Shown in pieces: positions 1-7,483 of a stretch of DNA of 32,300 nucleotides. The DNA comes from Bacteriovorax sp. UBA1852 (GTDB taxonomy: Bacteria; Bdellovibrionota; Bacteriovoracia; Bacteriovoracales; Bacteriovoracaceae). Numbering within the stretch: the first letter of the stretch is position 1; each line of letters opens with the position of its first letter. Both the position numbers and the translations under genes were made by a program. The notes below the pieces were generated by a model, which was not told where the DNA came from, did not search any database, and was given only the letters and a program-made list of their open reading frames with translations. The stretch is from NCBI GenBank assembly GCA_002338505.1, contig DDIK01000140.1:957-33256 (forward strand). The letters are read 5' to 3'.

Positions 1-594
1 ATTTGGAAGAATATGCTTAAACATTCTTCTCTTATGACCTGCTCCTAGAGCTGCGGCAGCTTGAACATATTCTCTCTCTTTGTGCCTCATAACTTCACCT
101 CTTACAAGACGACATAGAGGTGGCCAACTGGTAATACCGAGGGCCAAAAATAGAGACGTTGTTCCCTTACCTAAAACCATGATCACAGCAAAGAGTAACA
201 TGATATATGGAATTGAGCTTAGTGATGTATAAAACCAAACTATCAGTTCATCAGTTTTTCCACCAAAATAACCTGCAACAAGACCGAGGGTAACACCAAT
301 GACTGTTGAAATTAGCGAAGTAACAATACCGATACCGATTGCCATCTCAACGCCCTTAATAGTTTTTAAAACAACACTTCGCCCAAAGATATCAGTACCA
401 AAGAAGTTCTCTAAACTTGGAGCTGCGTATGAAGCACCAACTTCTTTAGACCAATCGGAGGCTATAAATCCTGTTAAAGTAAAAAGTGCAATAAGAACGT
501 AAACTGCAATTACTATCATTGAAAAGACAGCTGCTTTATCTCTTTTTAAAGATTCCCAAGCATGTTGCCATAGTGATTTTGAATTCTGATCCAT
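1..594 (-). CDS. Peptide ABC transporter permease, DppC/OppC type (3' end beyond window)
   Basis: Inner-membrane permease subunit of a peptide/nickel-type ABC importer. Translation runs from an ATG at 594 leftward through the edge, giving 198 codons with no stop. The start MDQNSKSLWQHAWESLKRDK is followed by a hydrophobic helix, then a periplasmic stretch containing FGTDIFGRSV, the hallmark of the DppC/OppC N-terminal region. The visible part ends in the EAA loop (EYVQAAAALGAGHKRR ... HILPN), which contacts the ATPase subunit. It starts 10 bases after the stop of the DppB-like gene, so the two are surely cotranscribed. The ATPase genes are expected further left, outside the window. Substrate cannot be told from this sequence; family assignment is secure. 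Confidence 0.93.
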   Translation of the reverse strand, partial: MDQNSKSLWQHAWESLKRDKAAVFSMIVIAVYVLIALFTLTGFIASDWSKEVGASYAAPSLENFFGTDIFGRSVVLKTIKGVEMAIGIGIVTSLISTVIGVTLGLVAGYFGGKTDELIVWFYTSLSSIPYIMLLFAVIMVLGKGTTSLFLALGITSWPPLCRLVRGEVMRHKEREYVQAAAALGAGHKRRMFKHILPN

Positions 595-604
595 ATATAA
601 AACC

Positions 605-1546
605 TTATTTTAACCTTACTCTAGGGTCTACAACAGTGTAGAGAATATCCGTTATAACAGTGAAGATGACATAGGCCATGGCCGATAGAATTGTCATCGC
701 CTTAATAACAGGAAAGTCATTATCAAAAACTGCCTTGACTGTTAATCCACCTAGACCTGGGATTGAAAAGAAACTTTCAAGTAGAAGTGTTCCTAAAATC
801 AAAAAAGGAAGCTGGATAACTACGTAAGTAATAATTGGAATCATAGAGTTTTTAAGAACATGCTTTAAGAGAACAACTTTTTCAGTGAGTCCTTTTGCAC
901 GAGCAGTTCTTACATAGTCCTGGTAGATATCATCGAGAATAACAGTTCTAAAGTATCTCAAATCTGGTCCAAGACTAATGATGACCATAATAATGATTGG
1001 TAAAGAAACATAGGGAATGAAGTTTGGAAATCCATGTTCATATCCTGAAATTTCAAACCAACCCATTTCATAGGCAAAGAAGTACTGAAAAAAGAGAATA
1101 TAGGCAAGAGATGGAATACTCATCATTCCAACACATTTTACAACAACGGCCTTATCAATAAATGTTCCTCTAAAAAAGGCAACAAGTAGAGATAGTAAAA
1201 TTGAGATGACGGTGGAAATTAAAAATGCAGGAAAAGTCAGAGTCAGTGACGGGACTGCTCCTTCTTTAATCATTTCAATTATATCTTGCTTAGAAGCCCA
1301 CGAACGACCAAAGTCAAAAGTAAAAGCCGATTTTACAATATCAAAGTACTGTTCGATGAGAGGCTTATCCAGACCAAGCTCTGCTCTAACTTCAGCGATT
1401 TGCTTTGCTGTTGCATGCTTTCCAAGAAGAATCTGTGCAGGATCATATCCTGAGAGATTGAAAATAATAAAAATAATTAAACAGACACCTAAGATAATAG
1501 GAACTGTATAGAGAAGTCTTCTAATGACATATGACCAAATGTTCAC
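605..1546 (-). CDS. Peptide ABC transporter permease, DppB/OppB type
   Basis: Inner-membrane permease, 313 aa, partner of the downstream DppC-like subunit. It begins with the typical DppB N-terminus (SYVIRRLLYTVPIILGV helix), has about six hydrophobic segments, and carries the EAA loop DYVRTARAKGLTEKVV ... HVLKN that docks the ATPase. The C-terminus (DPRVRLK) is also typical. I chose the GTG at 1546 because GGAGG sits four bases upstream and translation then starts directly before the first helix; a longer reading frame to 1582 would run into an intergenic hairpin. The gene follows the binding-protein gene by 76 bases and precedes the DppC-like gene by 10, forming one operon. Peptide specificity is inferred from family only. 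Confidence 0.93.
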   Translation of the reverse strand: MNIWSYVIRRLLYTVPIILGVCLIIFIIFNLSGYDPAQILLGKHATAKQIAEVRAELGLDKPLIEQYFDIVKSAFTFDFGRSWASKQDIIEMIKEGAVPSLTLTFPAFLISTVISILLSLLVAFFRGTFIDKAVVVKCVGMMSIPSLAYILFFQYFFAYEMGWFEISGYEHGFPNFIPYVSLPIIIMVIISLGPDLRYFRTVILDDIYQDYVRTARAKGLTEKVVLLKHVLKNSMIPIITYVVIQLPFLILGTLLLESFFSIPGLGGLTVKAVFDNDFPVIKAMTILSAMAYVIFTVITDILYTVVDPRVRLK

Positions 1547-1567
1547 ACATCCTCCATTTAATAGGAA

Positions 1568-1590
1568 GAGGCGCAATAACACTGCGCCTC
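1568..1590 (-). promoter_or_regulatory. Intercistronic hairpin between binding protein and permease genes
   Basis: Perfect 8-bp inverted repeat GAGGCGCA / TGCGCCTC with a 7-base loop, in the 76-base gap after the binding-protein stop. There is no real T-run on either side. Such hairpins in transporter operons commonly stabilise the upstream message or partly terminate, so that binding protein is made in excess over permease. That role is inference. Confidence 0.6.
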
Positions 1591-1622
1591 ACTGTAATTC
1601 ATAAAGAGTAAATCTTTATAGC

Positions 1623-3389
1623 TTATAATTTACCTGCTGTCTTTTTCTTTTCTGCGATATCAATGTTGATATACTGAGCTTGTCCAGATTCAAAATCCGT
1701 CGCCATGTAATTTCTTAACCACCCATGCTTGATGATAAAGTTCTGACGGTGAACACCGTAGATCCAAGGCGCTTGCTCTGCAGCGATTCTGTTAAGCTTC
1801 TCATAGAGAGCCGTTCTTTCTGGGCTATCTTGCATAACAGCTGCTTTAGAGAAGAGTTGATTGAACTCTGGATTATCATAGCCTGATCCATTAGCTCCTG
1901 GGGCTTTGTTTGGTCCATAAAGTAATTGAAGAAAGTTTTCAGCATCTGGGTAGTCAGCGCCCCATGCAATTCCGTAGAGCATTACTTGTCTCTTAGTAAT
2001 TTTCTTTTGAAGTTCTGGCCAAGTATTTTGAACAACTCTAATGTTGATTCCGATCTCTGCCATTTGCTTCTTAAATAATTCACCAATTTGTCTTGAAGTT
2101 GATGAACTTGGGCAATCATAAGTGATCTCAGGAAGACCTTTTCCATCTGCGTATCCAGCTTTTGCAAGAAGCTCTTTTGCTTTTGCAATATCTTGACCTC
2201 TATAAGGAGACTTGTAGTCTGGCATATTACCAGCAATACCAGGAGGCACAACAGATTGTGCAGGAAGAGCAGTTCCACTATAGAATAATGTATTCATTTC
2301 ATTTACATCGTAGGCCATGGCCATTGCTCTTCTTAAATTAACGTTTTGAAGAAGCTCAAGGTCATGATTAAACGCCGTGTAAGTAACATCTAACGATGGA
2401 GAAATGAGAAGATCAATTCCCTTCTTTGCAAGTTCTTCAGAAAGACCTCTGTCAGGTGTGATAGCTGTTTCAAAGTTATCTTTTGGAACTGCAACGTAGT
2501 CAACTTTTCCTTTAAGGAAGTTTAACCATCTTGGCTGATCTTCTTTGATAATTTGAACAACAATTTTATTTAACAATGGAAGCTCTTTACCAGCATCAGC
2601 TAAGAATGGTTTGAATTCATCAGAAGCCTCAGAAGGAAAAAGTTTCTTTCTAAAAGTTGGGTTCTTAACATAAGAAAATCTCTTAGCTGTTTGCTTAAAG
2701 ACTCCGCCTTCCAACATAAAAGGTCCTGTTCCAACAGGATTGTTAAGAAATTCTTTTCCGTAGTGCTCAACCGCTTCTTTGGCTACAGCAAATGTAAATG
2801 GCATTGCTAGAGAGTATAAGAACTGTGGAAATTGTTTTTTAAGTTTAAATTGAAGAGTATGACTATCAATCGCTTTTAGACCTTCGATTTCTTCACTGTA
2901 GTCGGTCTCATCCTTTGCAGCATTCTTTTCTCTCCACTCATTTAAGCCTGCAACCTTACCATCAAGTAGCCACCATCCGAGACCTTGAAGTTTTGGATCT
3001 GCAAGTCTCTTTATAGAGTAAACGAAGTCTTGAGCAACAAGCTCTCTTCCCTTACCATTTGGAAAAGCTTTATTGTCTTGAAAGACAACGCCTTTCTTAA
3101 TTTTAAAAGTATAAGTAAGTCCATCTTCAGAAACCTGTGGCATTGCCTCAGCAAGATTTGGAACAAGTGTATAAGGTCTCTTTAAATAGTGATATTCTAA
3201 AAGTCCTTCATAAACTCTTGCGACTTCATTAGATGAGTAACGATCATTTGAGTAAATTGGATCCATTCCTTTAACTTCAGAACCGACTGCTAAGTTTAAA
3301 ACCTTCTCATCAAGGTCTACTTTCTTAGTACACGAAGTTAATAGAAGAGTTGTCGACAGAATTGCCATCATTGCTTGTAACATTTTCAT
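1623..3389 (-). CDS. Extracellular solute-binding lipoprotein, family 5 (peptide-binding, DppA/OppA-like)
   Basis: Peptide-capturing lipoprotein of the ABC importer, 588 aa. The N-terminus is a lipoprotein signal ending in the lipobox LLTSC, so Cys20 (counting from the ATG at 3389) should be acylated and the protein tethered in the periplasm. Family-5 landmarks follow: MDPIYSNDRYSSNEVARVYEGLLEY near the mature start, GLTYTFKIKKGVVFQD, the VGTGPFML segment, NVNLRRAMAMAYD, and a C-terminal region with AWGADYPDAENFL. The ATG at 3389 is preceded by AGGGAAG at five bases and gives a compact signal peptide; an in-frame GTG at 3395 is less well placed. It is the first gene of the dpp-like operon. 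Ligand could be oligopeptides or murein peptides; the sequence does not decide. Confidence 0.92.
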   Translation of the reverse strand: MKMLQAMMAILSTTLLLTSCTKKVDLDEKVLNLAVGSEVKGMDPIYSNDRYSSNEVARVYEGLLEYHYLKRPYTLVPNLAEAMPQVSEDGLTYTFKIKKGVVFQDNKAFPNGKGRELVAQDFVYSIKRLADPKLQGLGWWLLDGKVAGLNEWREKNAAKDETDYSEEIEGLKAIDSHTLQFKLKKQFPQFLYSLAMPFTFAVAKEAVEHYGKEFLNNPVGTGPFMLEGGVFKQTAKRFSYVKNPTFRKKLFPSEASDEFKPFLADAGKELPLLNKIVVQIIKEDQPRWLNFLKGKVDYVAVPKDNFETAITPDRGLSEELAKKGIDLLISPSLDVTYTAFNHDLELLQNVNLRRAMAMAYDVNEMNTLFYSGTALPAQSVVPPGIAGNMPDYKSPYRGQDIAKAKELLAKAGYADGKGLPEITYDCPSSSTSRQIGELFKKQMAEIGINIRVVQNTWPELQKKITKRQVMLYGIAWGADYPDAENFLQLLYGPNKAPGANGSGYDNPEFNQLFSKAAVMQDSPERTALYEKLNRIAAEQAPWIYGVHRQNFIIKHGWLRNYMATDFESGQAQYINIDIAEKKKTAGKL

Positions 3390-3486
3390 TAACACTTCCC
3401 TTTTTTCAATATGTTTAAGGCTCGAAGGTTATATCGAATATTACTTGATTTTTAAAGTCCAATTAAAATTCTTAAGTCACGAAGCG

Positions 3487-4095
3487 TCACTCTGAACAGC
3501 TGTCGATTCTCAGGCTTAATTTATAGAGAATGCGTCCGTCATCCCCTCTAGAAAGGCTTGCTTGAACTTTCTCATAACGAAAATTCTTAAGCTCTGAAAA
3601 ATTGAGATGTAAGTTTAGTTGATAATTAAGCTTTTTTATTATTGTTACTTCGCCAGAATTGTCATTAATAGTTCCAAAATGACACCCTTTTTCTGTGTCG
3701 CATCTATTGTTTTGTACAGACCACACCGTGTCAAAGAACACTGAGAGCTCTTCAATAAAAGCGTTAAATGCTTTAAGCGTATTTATTTGTCTTCTTTTTA
3801 AGAGACTTGAGGAGACTTTCTTGTAGATACTTCCCTCGGGTTTTCCGACTTTAAAAAAGAGCGTTTCCTCACCCTTGAATGGAATCTCAATGCCAAATTT
3901 TAAATGCTCTTCATAAAAAGATTCATAACTAAAGCGATTGGACTGGTTTCCAATGACCATCTCGCCTCGTCCAAGAGAGTTTAAGCATATATTGCTTGCG
4001 ATACTTTTAAAGCTTTGTGAATTTGAATTAGCTGAACGGAAAAAAGAACAACTTGAAAGCGCGCAAAGAGAAGTCAGAATAACAACTATTTTGAT
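3487..4095 (-). CDS. Small putative lipoprotein of unknown function, start codon non-canonical
   Basis: I do not recognise this protein. The frame opens at 4179 and contains no ATG, GTG or TTG until an ATG at 3960. Yet the codons just upstream of that ATG read IKIVVILTSLCALSSC, a textbook lipoprotein signal with lipobox ALSSC, starting at ATC 4095. Replacing that ATC by ATG would give MKIVV..., so I place the start there; ATT at 4110 is the alternative. With this start the product is 202 aa and overlaps the TPR gene stop by 10 bases, consistent with translational coupling. The mature part is mixed alpha/beta with two cysteines in NNRCDTEKGCHF and a C-terminal LRIDSCSE. If translation instead begins at 3960, the product is a 157-aa cytoplasmic protein. 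Confidence 0.6.
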   Translation of the reverse strand: MKIVVILTSLCALSSCSFFRSANSNSQSFKSIASNICLNSLGRGEMVIGNQSNRFSYESFYEEHLKFGIEIPFKGEETLFFKVGKPEGSIYKKVSSSLLKRRQINTLKAFNAFIEELSVFFDTVWSVQNNRCDTEKGCHFGTINDNSGEVTIIKKLNYQLNLHLNFSELKNFRYEKVQASLSRGDDGRILYKLSLRIDSCSE

Positions 4096-5945
4096 GCTGG
4101 ATATCTCAATGTCTCGATACTTTCTAACTCTCTTAATAACTCTTCTCGATCTGTTATGGTTTCGACATTTCTCAATGCTTCAACATAGAACTCTTTTGCT
4201 TTGTCGTATCTTTTCATAGCCTTGTAAACAAGTGCAAGGTGCTTCGTGACAACAAGATCATCTTTAAGATCTCTCCAAGCTGCTTTGATTTCTTTATAAG
4301 CCTTCGTATACTCGCCTTTCTTATAGTAATACCAACCAAGAGAGTCCCTAATTGTTGAATCATTTGGCTTTAATTCTATGGCCTTCTTAATATAGCCATA
4401 TGCCGTTTCAATATCTTCATCTCTTTCTAAAAGTGAATATCCTAAGAAGTTCAAAGCGTCTGCATTGTCTGGATTCTTATCTAACATTCCAAGCATTATC
4501 TTATCAGACTTACTATAATTCTTTGTTTGTTCATAAAGAATCGCCAGGCGGTACTTATGTGATCTTGAAAAGTCTTCAGACTCACTGACTTTTTCAAGAA
4601 CGGCTATCGCATCATTTGGGCGATTCATTGATTCATAATATTCAGCTAGGACAACTTTTAATTCTAAATTGAGTTTATTCGACTCTCTCTTTTCTTTCAC
4701 AAAACTAAAGAGTTTTTCCTCAGCTCTTTTACCGCCTATAAGACTTTTTTCCAAGGCCAAAACATTCAAAATTCGAGCAACTTGTAGATTACTGTCAAAG
4801 TATAGAGGACTCTCTGAATCAATCTTTGAATAATATTCAATTGCCGATTCATTCTCTTGTGAATGTTGATATAAAGAAGCTAAGTAGTATAAAACCTTAT
4901 CTGAATTAGGAACTGCTTCGAGCACTTCTTTAAAGATTGATTTTGCCTCAGCTATTTTATCCATCTCAGTGTAAATAACTCCAAGCCTCACTTTAATATT
5001 GAGATTTGTAGGATCCAATTCAATAAGTCTTTCAAGATATGGAACAGCTTGCTCAAGCTCATTTTTAACAAATAAAAGATTTACGTACTTGTTCAAAACC
5101 CCATAATTCATTGGGTCTGAATCTAAGTAGTTTTTATAAAGAACTAATGCTCGAGCTTCCTGATCAGTACTTTCATACAGGTGGCCTAGAAGTAGAGCTG
5201 ATTGATAATGTGTCTTATCTTTTCTTAAAGCTCTCTTTAAGAAAGTAATAGCTTTTTTCTTATGTTCACGATCAAAGTGCACTCTAGCCTTGTAGTAGAG
5301 ATAAGATGCTACATTATCTTTATCAGAAGAAGAGCATTTATCTAGAATCTTAAATGACTCATCAAAGCGCTCTTCTTTTGCATAGGCTTTGGATAAAAAG
5401 ATACAGGCTTCAAATTTGTTACCTGATTTTGAATTAACAATTTCTTTATATAGCTTCTTTGAAAGCTTCTTTTCTCCGAGAGCTGAATAAACTCCAGCTA
5501 AGAGTAAACGCGCCTTTTTCTTTAATTCCTTATCTCCATTCTTAATAAGAAATTGAAGCTCACCTCTGGCTTTTTCAATTCGATTTGATTTGATTAATTC
5601 GACAGCATATTTCTTTCTGATATAAATATCATTCGGCGTTAGCTTAACGATGTACTTAAACAGAAGAGATGAGAGGTCAGTATTTCCATTTAAAGATGCG
5701 TCATTGGCCTTCAAGAAGAAGTCACTTGCAAGATAACTTCTCGCCTTGTCGCCCTTAGCTATAGCATCACGCGTCGCTTTATTTAAGTTCTTCTCAACCA
5801 GTTCAATTCCTGAGATCAAGTCTGATTTCTCTACTTTTACTCTTTCTTTTTTATGGGTAACCTTAGCTTCCTCACTTTGTGCTTTGTAAAAGTGAGAGCA
5901 ACCTATTAAAAAGAATGCAAAAAGAGTTAGTAAACACTTAGTCAT
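4086..5945 (-). CDS. TPR-repeat lipoprotein
   Basis: Protein of 619 aa built almost entirely of tetratricopeptide repeats, which form a scaffold for protein-protein contacts. The first 16 residues are a lipoprotein signal ending in FFLIGC, so it is probably anchored to a membrane facing the periplasm. Repeats run from about residue 65 to 610; clear examples are NPDNADALNFLGYSLLERDE and DSLGWYYYKKGEYTKAYKE, a helix pair common in proteobacterial TPR lipoproteins. ATG 5945 has GAAGG seven bases upstream. It is the first gene of a two-gene unit with the small lipoprotein, with which it overlaps. Its own promoter must lie in 5946-6389. The partner it holds is unknown. Confidence 0.88.
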   Translation of the reverse strand: MTKCLLTLFAFFLIGCSHFYKAQSEEAKVTHKKERVKVEKSDLISGIELVEKNLNKATRDAIAKGDKARSYLASDFFLKANDASLNGNTDLSSLLFKYIVKLTPNDIYIRKKYAVELIKSNRIEKARGELQFLIKNGDKELKKKARLLLAGVYSALGEKKLSKKLYKEIVNSKSGNKFEACIFLSKAYAKEERFDESFKILDKCSSSDKDNVASYLYYKARVHFDREHKKKAITFLKRALRKDKTHYQSALLLGHLYESTDQEARALVLYKNYLDSDPMNYGVLNKYVNLLFVKNELEQAVPYLERLIELDPTNLNIKVRLGVIYTEMDKIAEAKSIFKEVLEAVPNSDKVLYYLASLYQHSQENESAIEYYSKIDSESPLYFDSNLQVARILNVLALEKSLIGGKRAEEKLFSFVKEKRESNKLNLELKVVLAEYYESMNRPNDAIAVLEKVSESEDFSRSHKYRLAILYEQTKNYSKSDKIMLGMLDKNPDNADALNFLGYSLLERDEDIETAYGYIKKAIELKPNDSTIRDSLGWYYYKKGEYTKAYKEIKAAWRDLKDDLVVTKHLALVYKAMKRYDKAKEFYVEALRNVETITDREELLRELESIETLRYPASK

Positions 5946-6158
5946 TTATCAACCTTCTTCAATTATGTAGAGAAAACCTCTACTCTCCCTTATCTAATCG
6001 TCCTTGAAAGAAGTTTCTTTATTGCTAAAATGCTCTCCTTGCTTAAGGGTATATTTTACCGTATTTTTTACATTCTCCATAACAACACGATAAGTCACTG
6101 ATTTTACGGACTAGCCGATATTTTTTGTTTTAGTATTTTATTTTCCTGCGTTAACGGC

Positions 6159-6175
6159 TTGACATTCAAAGTCAA
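6159..6175 (+). promoter_or_regulatory. Inverted repeat TTGAC-N7-GTCAA, candidate operator or -35
   Basis: Two 5-base arms TTGAC and GTCAA separated by seven bases, 215 bases upstream of the PhaR-like gene. TTGACA is also a perfect -35 hexamer, but no good -10 lies at 16-18 bases (the best is CTAATT). It could be an operator for a dimeric regulator. Short arms in AT-rich DNA make chance likely. Confidence 0.25.
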
Positions 6176-6348
6176 AAACTGCTAATTCTCTGACACATAT
6201 TTGAAAACGCTAAGTGCCAAACGCACTGCCCTTTATTTCAGGCCCTTTAAGTAATTGAAATGCCTAGAATATGAATTAATGAAAAATGTTCAATTGGGTT
6301 TAAAGTTTAGACACCTCGTGTTATCAACTATTTTGTAATACTTAATAC

Positions 6349-6366
6349 TTGAGGTCTTTACCTCAA
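6349..6366 (+). promoter_or_regulatory. Leader hairpin before the PhaR-like gene
   Basis: Perfect 7-bp stem TTGAGGT / ACCTCAA with a CTTT loop, ending 12 bases before the AGGGG ribosome site of the PhaR-like gene. It is followed by an A-run, so it is not a terminator on this strand, and on the other strand the T-run lies on the wrong side. It may affect translation or be a protein-binding palindrome. Confidence 0.4.
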
Positions 6367-6389
6367 AAAAAATCAATAGGGGATGTATG

Positions 6390-6776
6390 ATGAATGATGT
6401 AAGAATTATCAAAAGGTACCAGAACAGAAAGCTTTATGACACTCATCAAAGCTGTTATGTAACTCTTGAAGAAATCGCTCAGATTATTAGAGAAGGTCAC
6501 GAAATTCAAGTAATTGATAATAAGACTAAGAATGATATTACTTATATGACTCAAATTCAGTTACTTTTTGATCAAGAAAAGAAGTCAACTTCTTTAAAAG
6601 ATGTAGAATTACTTAAAAGAGTAATTAGATCAGAAGAAGGTACTTTTACTGGTTACATCAGAGGTGTTGAAGGAATCGAAGCTCCAGTAGTTGAAGAAGC
6701 TCCACTTAACACTTTTAATAACCTCAATACTAATACTCTTAACTCTGGTATTGAAACTACAAGTACTTTGAACTAA
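6390..6776 (+). CDS. PhaR-type (PHB_acc_N) DNA-binding regulator
   Basis: Small regulator of 128 aa. The first 65 residues are a clear polyhydroxyalkanoate-synthesis-regulator DNA-binding domain: IIKRYQNRKLYDTHQSCYVT, then LEEIAQIIREGHEIQVID and a KTKNDIT segment. The usual second accumulation domain is absent; instead a short tail rich in Asn, Thr and Glu ends the protein. Proteins of this shape in non-PHA bacteria are of unclear function. ATG 6390 is chosen over the adjacent ATG 6387 because AGGGG then lies seven bases upstream. No PHA synthase or phasin gene is in the window, so the family name says how it binds, not what it controls. It sits just before the barrel/ATPase/thiol operon and may regulate it (inference). 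Confidence 0.85.
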   Translation: MNDVRIIKRYQNRKLYDTHQSCYVTLEEIAQIIREGHEIQVIDNKTKNDITYMTQIQLLFDQEKKSTSLKDVELLKRVIRSEEGTFTGYIRGVEGIEAPVVEEAPLNTFNNLNTNTLNSGIETTSTLN

Positions 6777-6779
6777 TAT
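6751..6779 (+). promoter_or_regulatory. Candidate sigma-70 promoter for the barrel-ATPase-thiol operon
   Basis: TTGAAA (5/6 match to the -35 box), a 17-base spacer, then TAATAT (4/6 to the -10 box), overlapping the end of the PhaR-like gene. It would start RNA near 6786, leaving a leader of about 95 bases up to the end of the terminator at 6849-6880. The match is moderate, and read-through from the PhaR-like gene is the alternative. Confidence 0.35.
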
Positions 6780-6816
6780 AGGGTCGACGATCTAACATTA
6801 GTACAAAGGAAGTTCG

Positions 6817-7479
6817 GTGATTAAACCAAATTTTTTAAAAAATATTGTACCTGCGACTCTCATAGTCGCAGGTTTTTTTTCTAGCTCTGTTTTTGCTAAA
6901 TCAATAAAAGAGCTTACATCTAAGAATTCAGCGAAGAAAAATCAATCAAAAGTTACCGAAGTTGCTCAACTTACAGGAGCAGCAACCAAGTATCACGCTT
7001 TTGGAATTGGTATCGGACAAACCTTTTTAGCTGGTGATTTTGCAGATACTGGTGAAGATATTATTTCAGCTGATCTCTTCTATGAATATTCAGCAAGTCA
7101 CTCTTTTGATTTTATTGCAAATGCTCATTACTCCAAGCATGACTTTAGAAATACAAGCACAACTCTAAGTGGACTTAATCTTGGAATTAAAGCAAAACTT
7201 TTTAACTTTGATGCCTTTGCTCCTTTCGCAATGGGCGGACTTGGTTTCTATGCTCCAAAAATGAAAAGAGAGCTTGAAGATGAATTCGTTGAATCAAAAT
7301 CAAAAGTAGTTTTTGGATATCACGCAGGTGTTGGTGCTGAACTTGATCTTAACCATAGAGTTAAAGTTGGATTCATGGGTACACTTCATAACCCTTTTGA
7401 TGTTAAGCAAGAAACTCAACCAGAAGTAGAAGGTGCCTATTATAAACTCCTTCTCACAATATTCTATAAATTCTATTAA
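6817..7479 (+). CDS. Outer-membrane beta-barrel protein
   Basis: Probable small outer-membrane barrel, 220 aa. A signal peptide (positively charged start, hydrophobic PATLIVAGFF, cleavage after SVFA) occupies residues 1-27. After a lysine-rich linker the protein has alternating amphipathic strands (YHAFGIGIGQTFLAGDF, SFDFIANAHYSKHDF, FAPFAMGGLGFY, KVVFGYHAGVGAELDL, RVKVGFMGTLH) and ends in LLLTIFYKFY, with the aromatic last residue that outer-membrane assembly recognises. The size suggests eight strands, as in OmpW/OmpA-like barrels. GTG 6817 is supported by AAAGGA six bases upstream and by the signal peptide. Oddly, the signal-peptide codons contain a complete intrinsic terminator (6849-6880). 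It is four bases ahead of the first ATPase gene, so the two are likely translationally coupled. Confidence 0.82.
   Translation: MIKPNFLKNIVPATLIVAGFFSSSVFAKSIKELTSKNSAKKNQSKVTEVAQLTGAATKYHAFGIGIGQTFLAGDFADTGEDIISADLFYEYSASHSFDFIANAHYSKHDFRNTSTTLSGLNLGIKAKLFNFDAFAPFAMGGLGFYAPKMKRELEDEFVESKSKVVFGYHAGVGAELDLNHRVKVGFMGTLHNPFDVKQETQPEVEGAYYKLLLTIFYKFY
6849..6880 (+). terminator. Intrinsic terminator embedded in signal-peptide codons
   Basis: A perfect 10-bp stem (ACCTGCGACT / AGTCGCAGGT), five-base loop CTCAT, and a run of eight T whose first base closes the stem. It lies 72 bases after the PhaR-like stop, where that gene's terminator would be expected, but also 32 bases into the coding sequence of the barrel protein, spanning residues 11-22. 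It is the best terminator in the window. It could end PhaR-like transcripts, and could act as an attenuator for the six genes downstream. Confidence 0.85.
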
Positions 7480-7483
7480 ATAG

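Larger units (their letters stand above)
5946..6389. other. Divergent intergenic region between TPR lipoprotein and PhaR-like genes
   Basis: About 440 bases without a credible gene, AT-rich, and the only long gap in the window. It must hold the divergent promoters of the genes at 5945 and 6390. Visible elements are: a 6-bp hairpin GTAGAG / CTCTAC at 5967-5983 in the TPR leader; TTGACATTCAAAGTCAA at 6159-6175, an inverted repeat (TTGAC-N7-GTCAA) whose left half also reads as a -35 box; an isolated TAAAGTTT at 6301; TAGACA at 6308-6313 followed 20 bases later by TGTAAT, a poorly spaced promoter; and a hairpin right before the PhaR-like ribosome site. None is decisive as a promoter. Confidence 0.6.

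Noticed and set aside
2985..3185. Short plus-strand frame inside the binding-protein gene
   Set aside because: It is the complement of conserved binding-protein codons and has no start signals.
3390..3486. Promoter for the peptide-binding protein
   Set aside because: AT-rich with partial boxes (TTGGAC, TATAAC) but the spacing is wrong; not reported as a feature, though a promoter probably exists here.
6114..6121. GCCGATAT, a good FliA -10 match on the plus strand
   Set aside because: The -35 position holds TCACTGAT (3 of 8), and the site is 270 bases from any plus-strand gene.
6301..6308. Exact FliA -35 sequence TAAAGTTT upstream of the PhaR-like gene
   Set aside because: After the required 11 bases the sequence is GTTATCAA, only 3 of 8 matches to the -10, so the promoter is not supported.
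6349..6366. Hairpin read as an intrinsic terminator
   Set aside because: It is followed by A bases on the plus strand; on the minus strand the T-run precedes rather than follows the stem.
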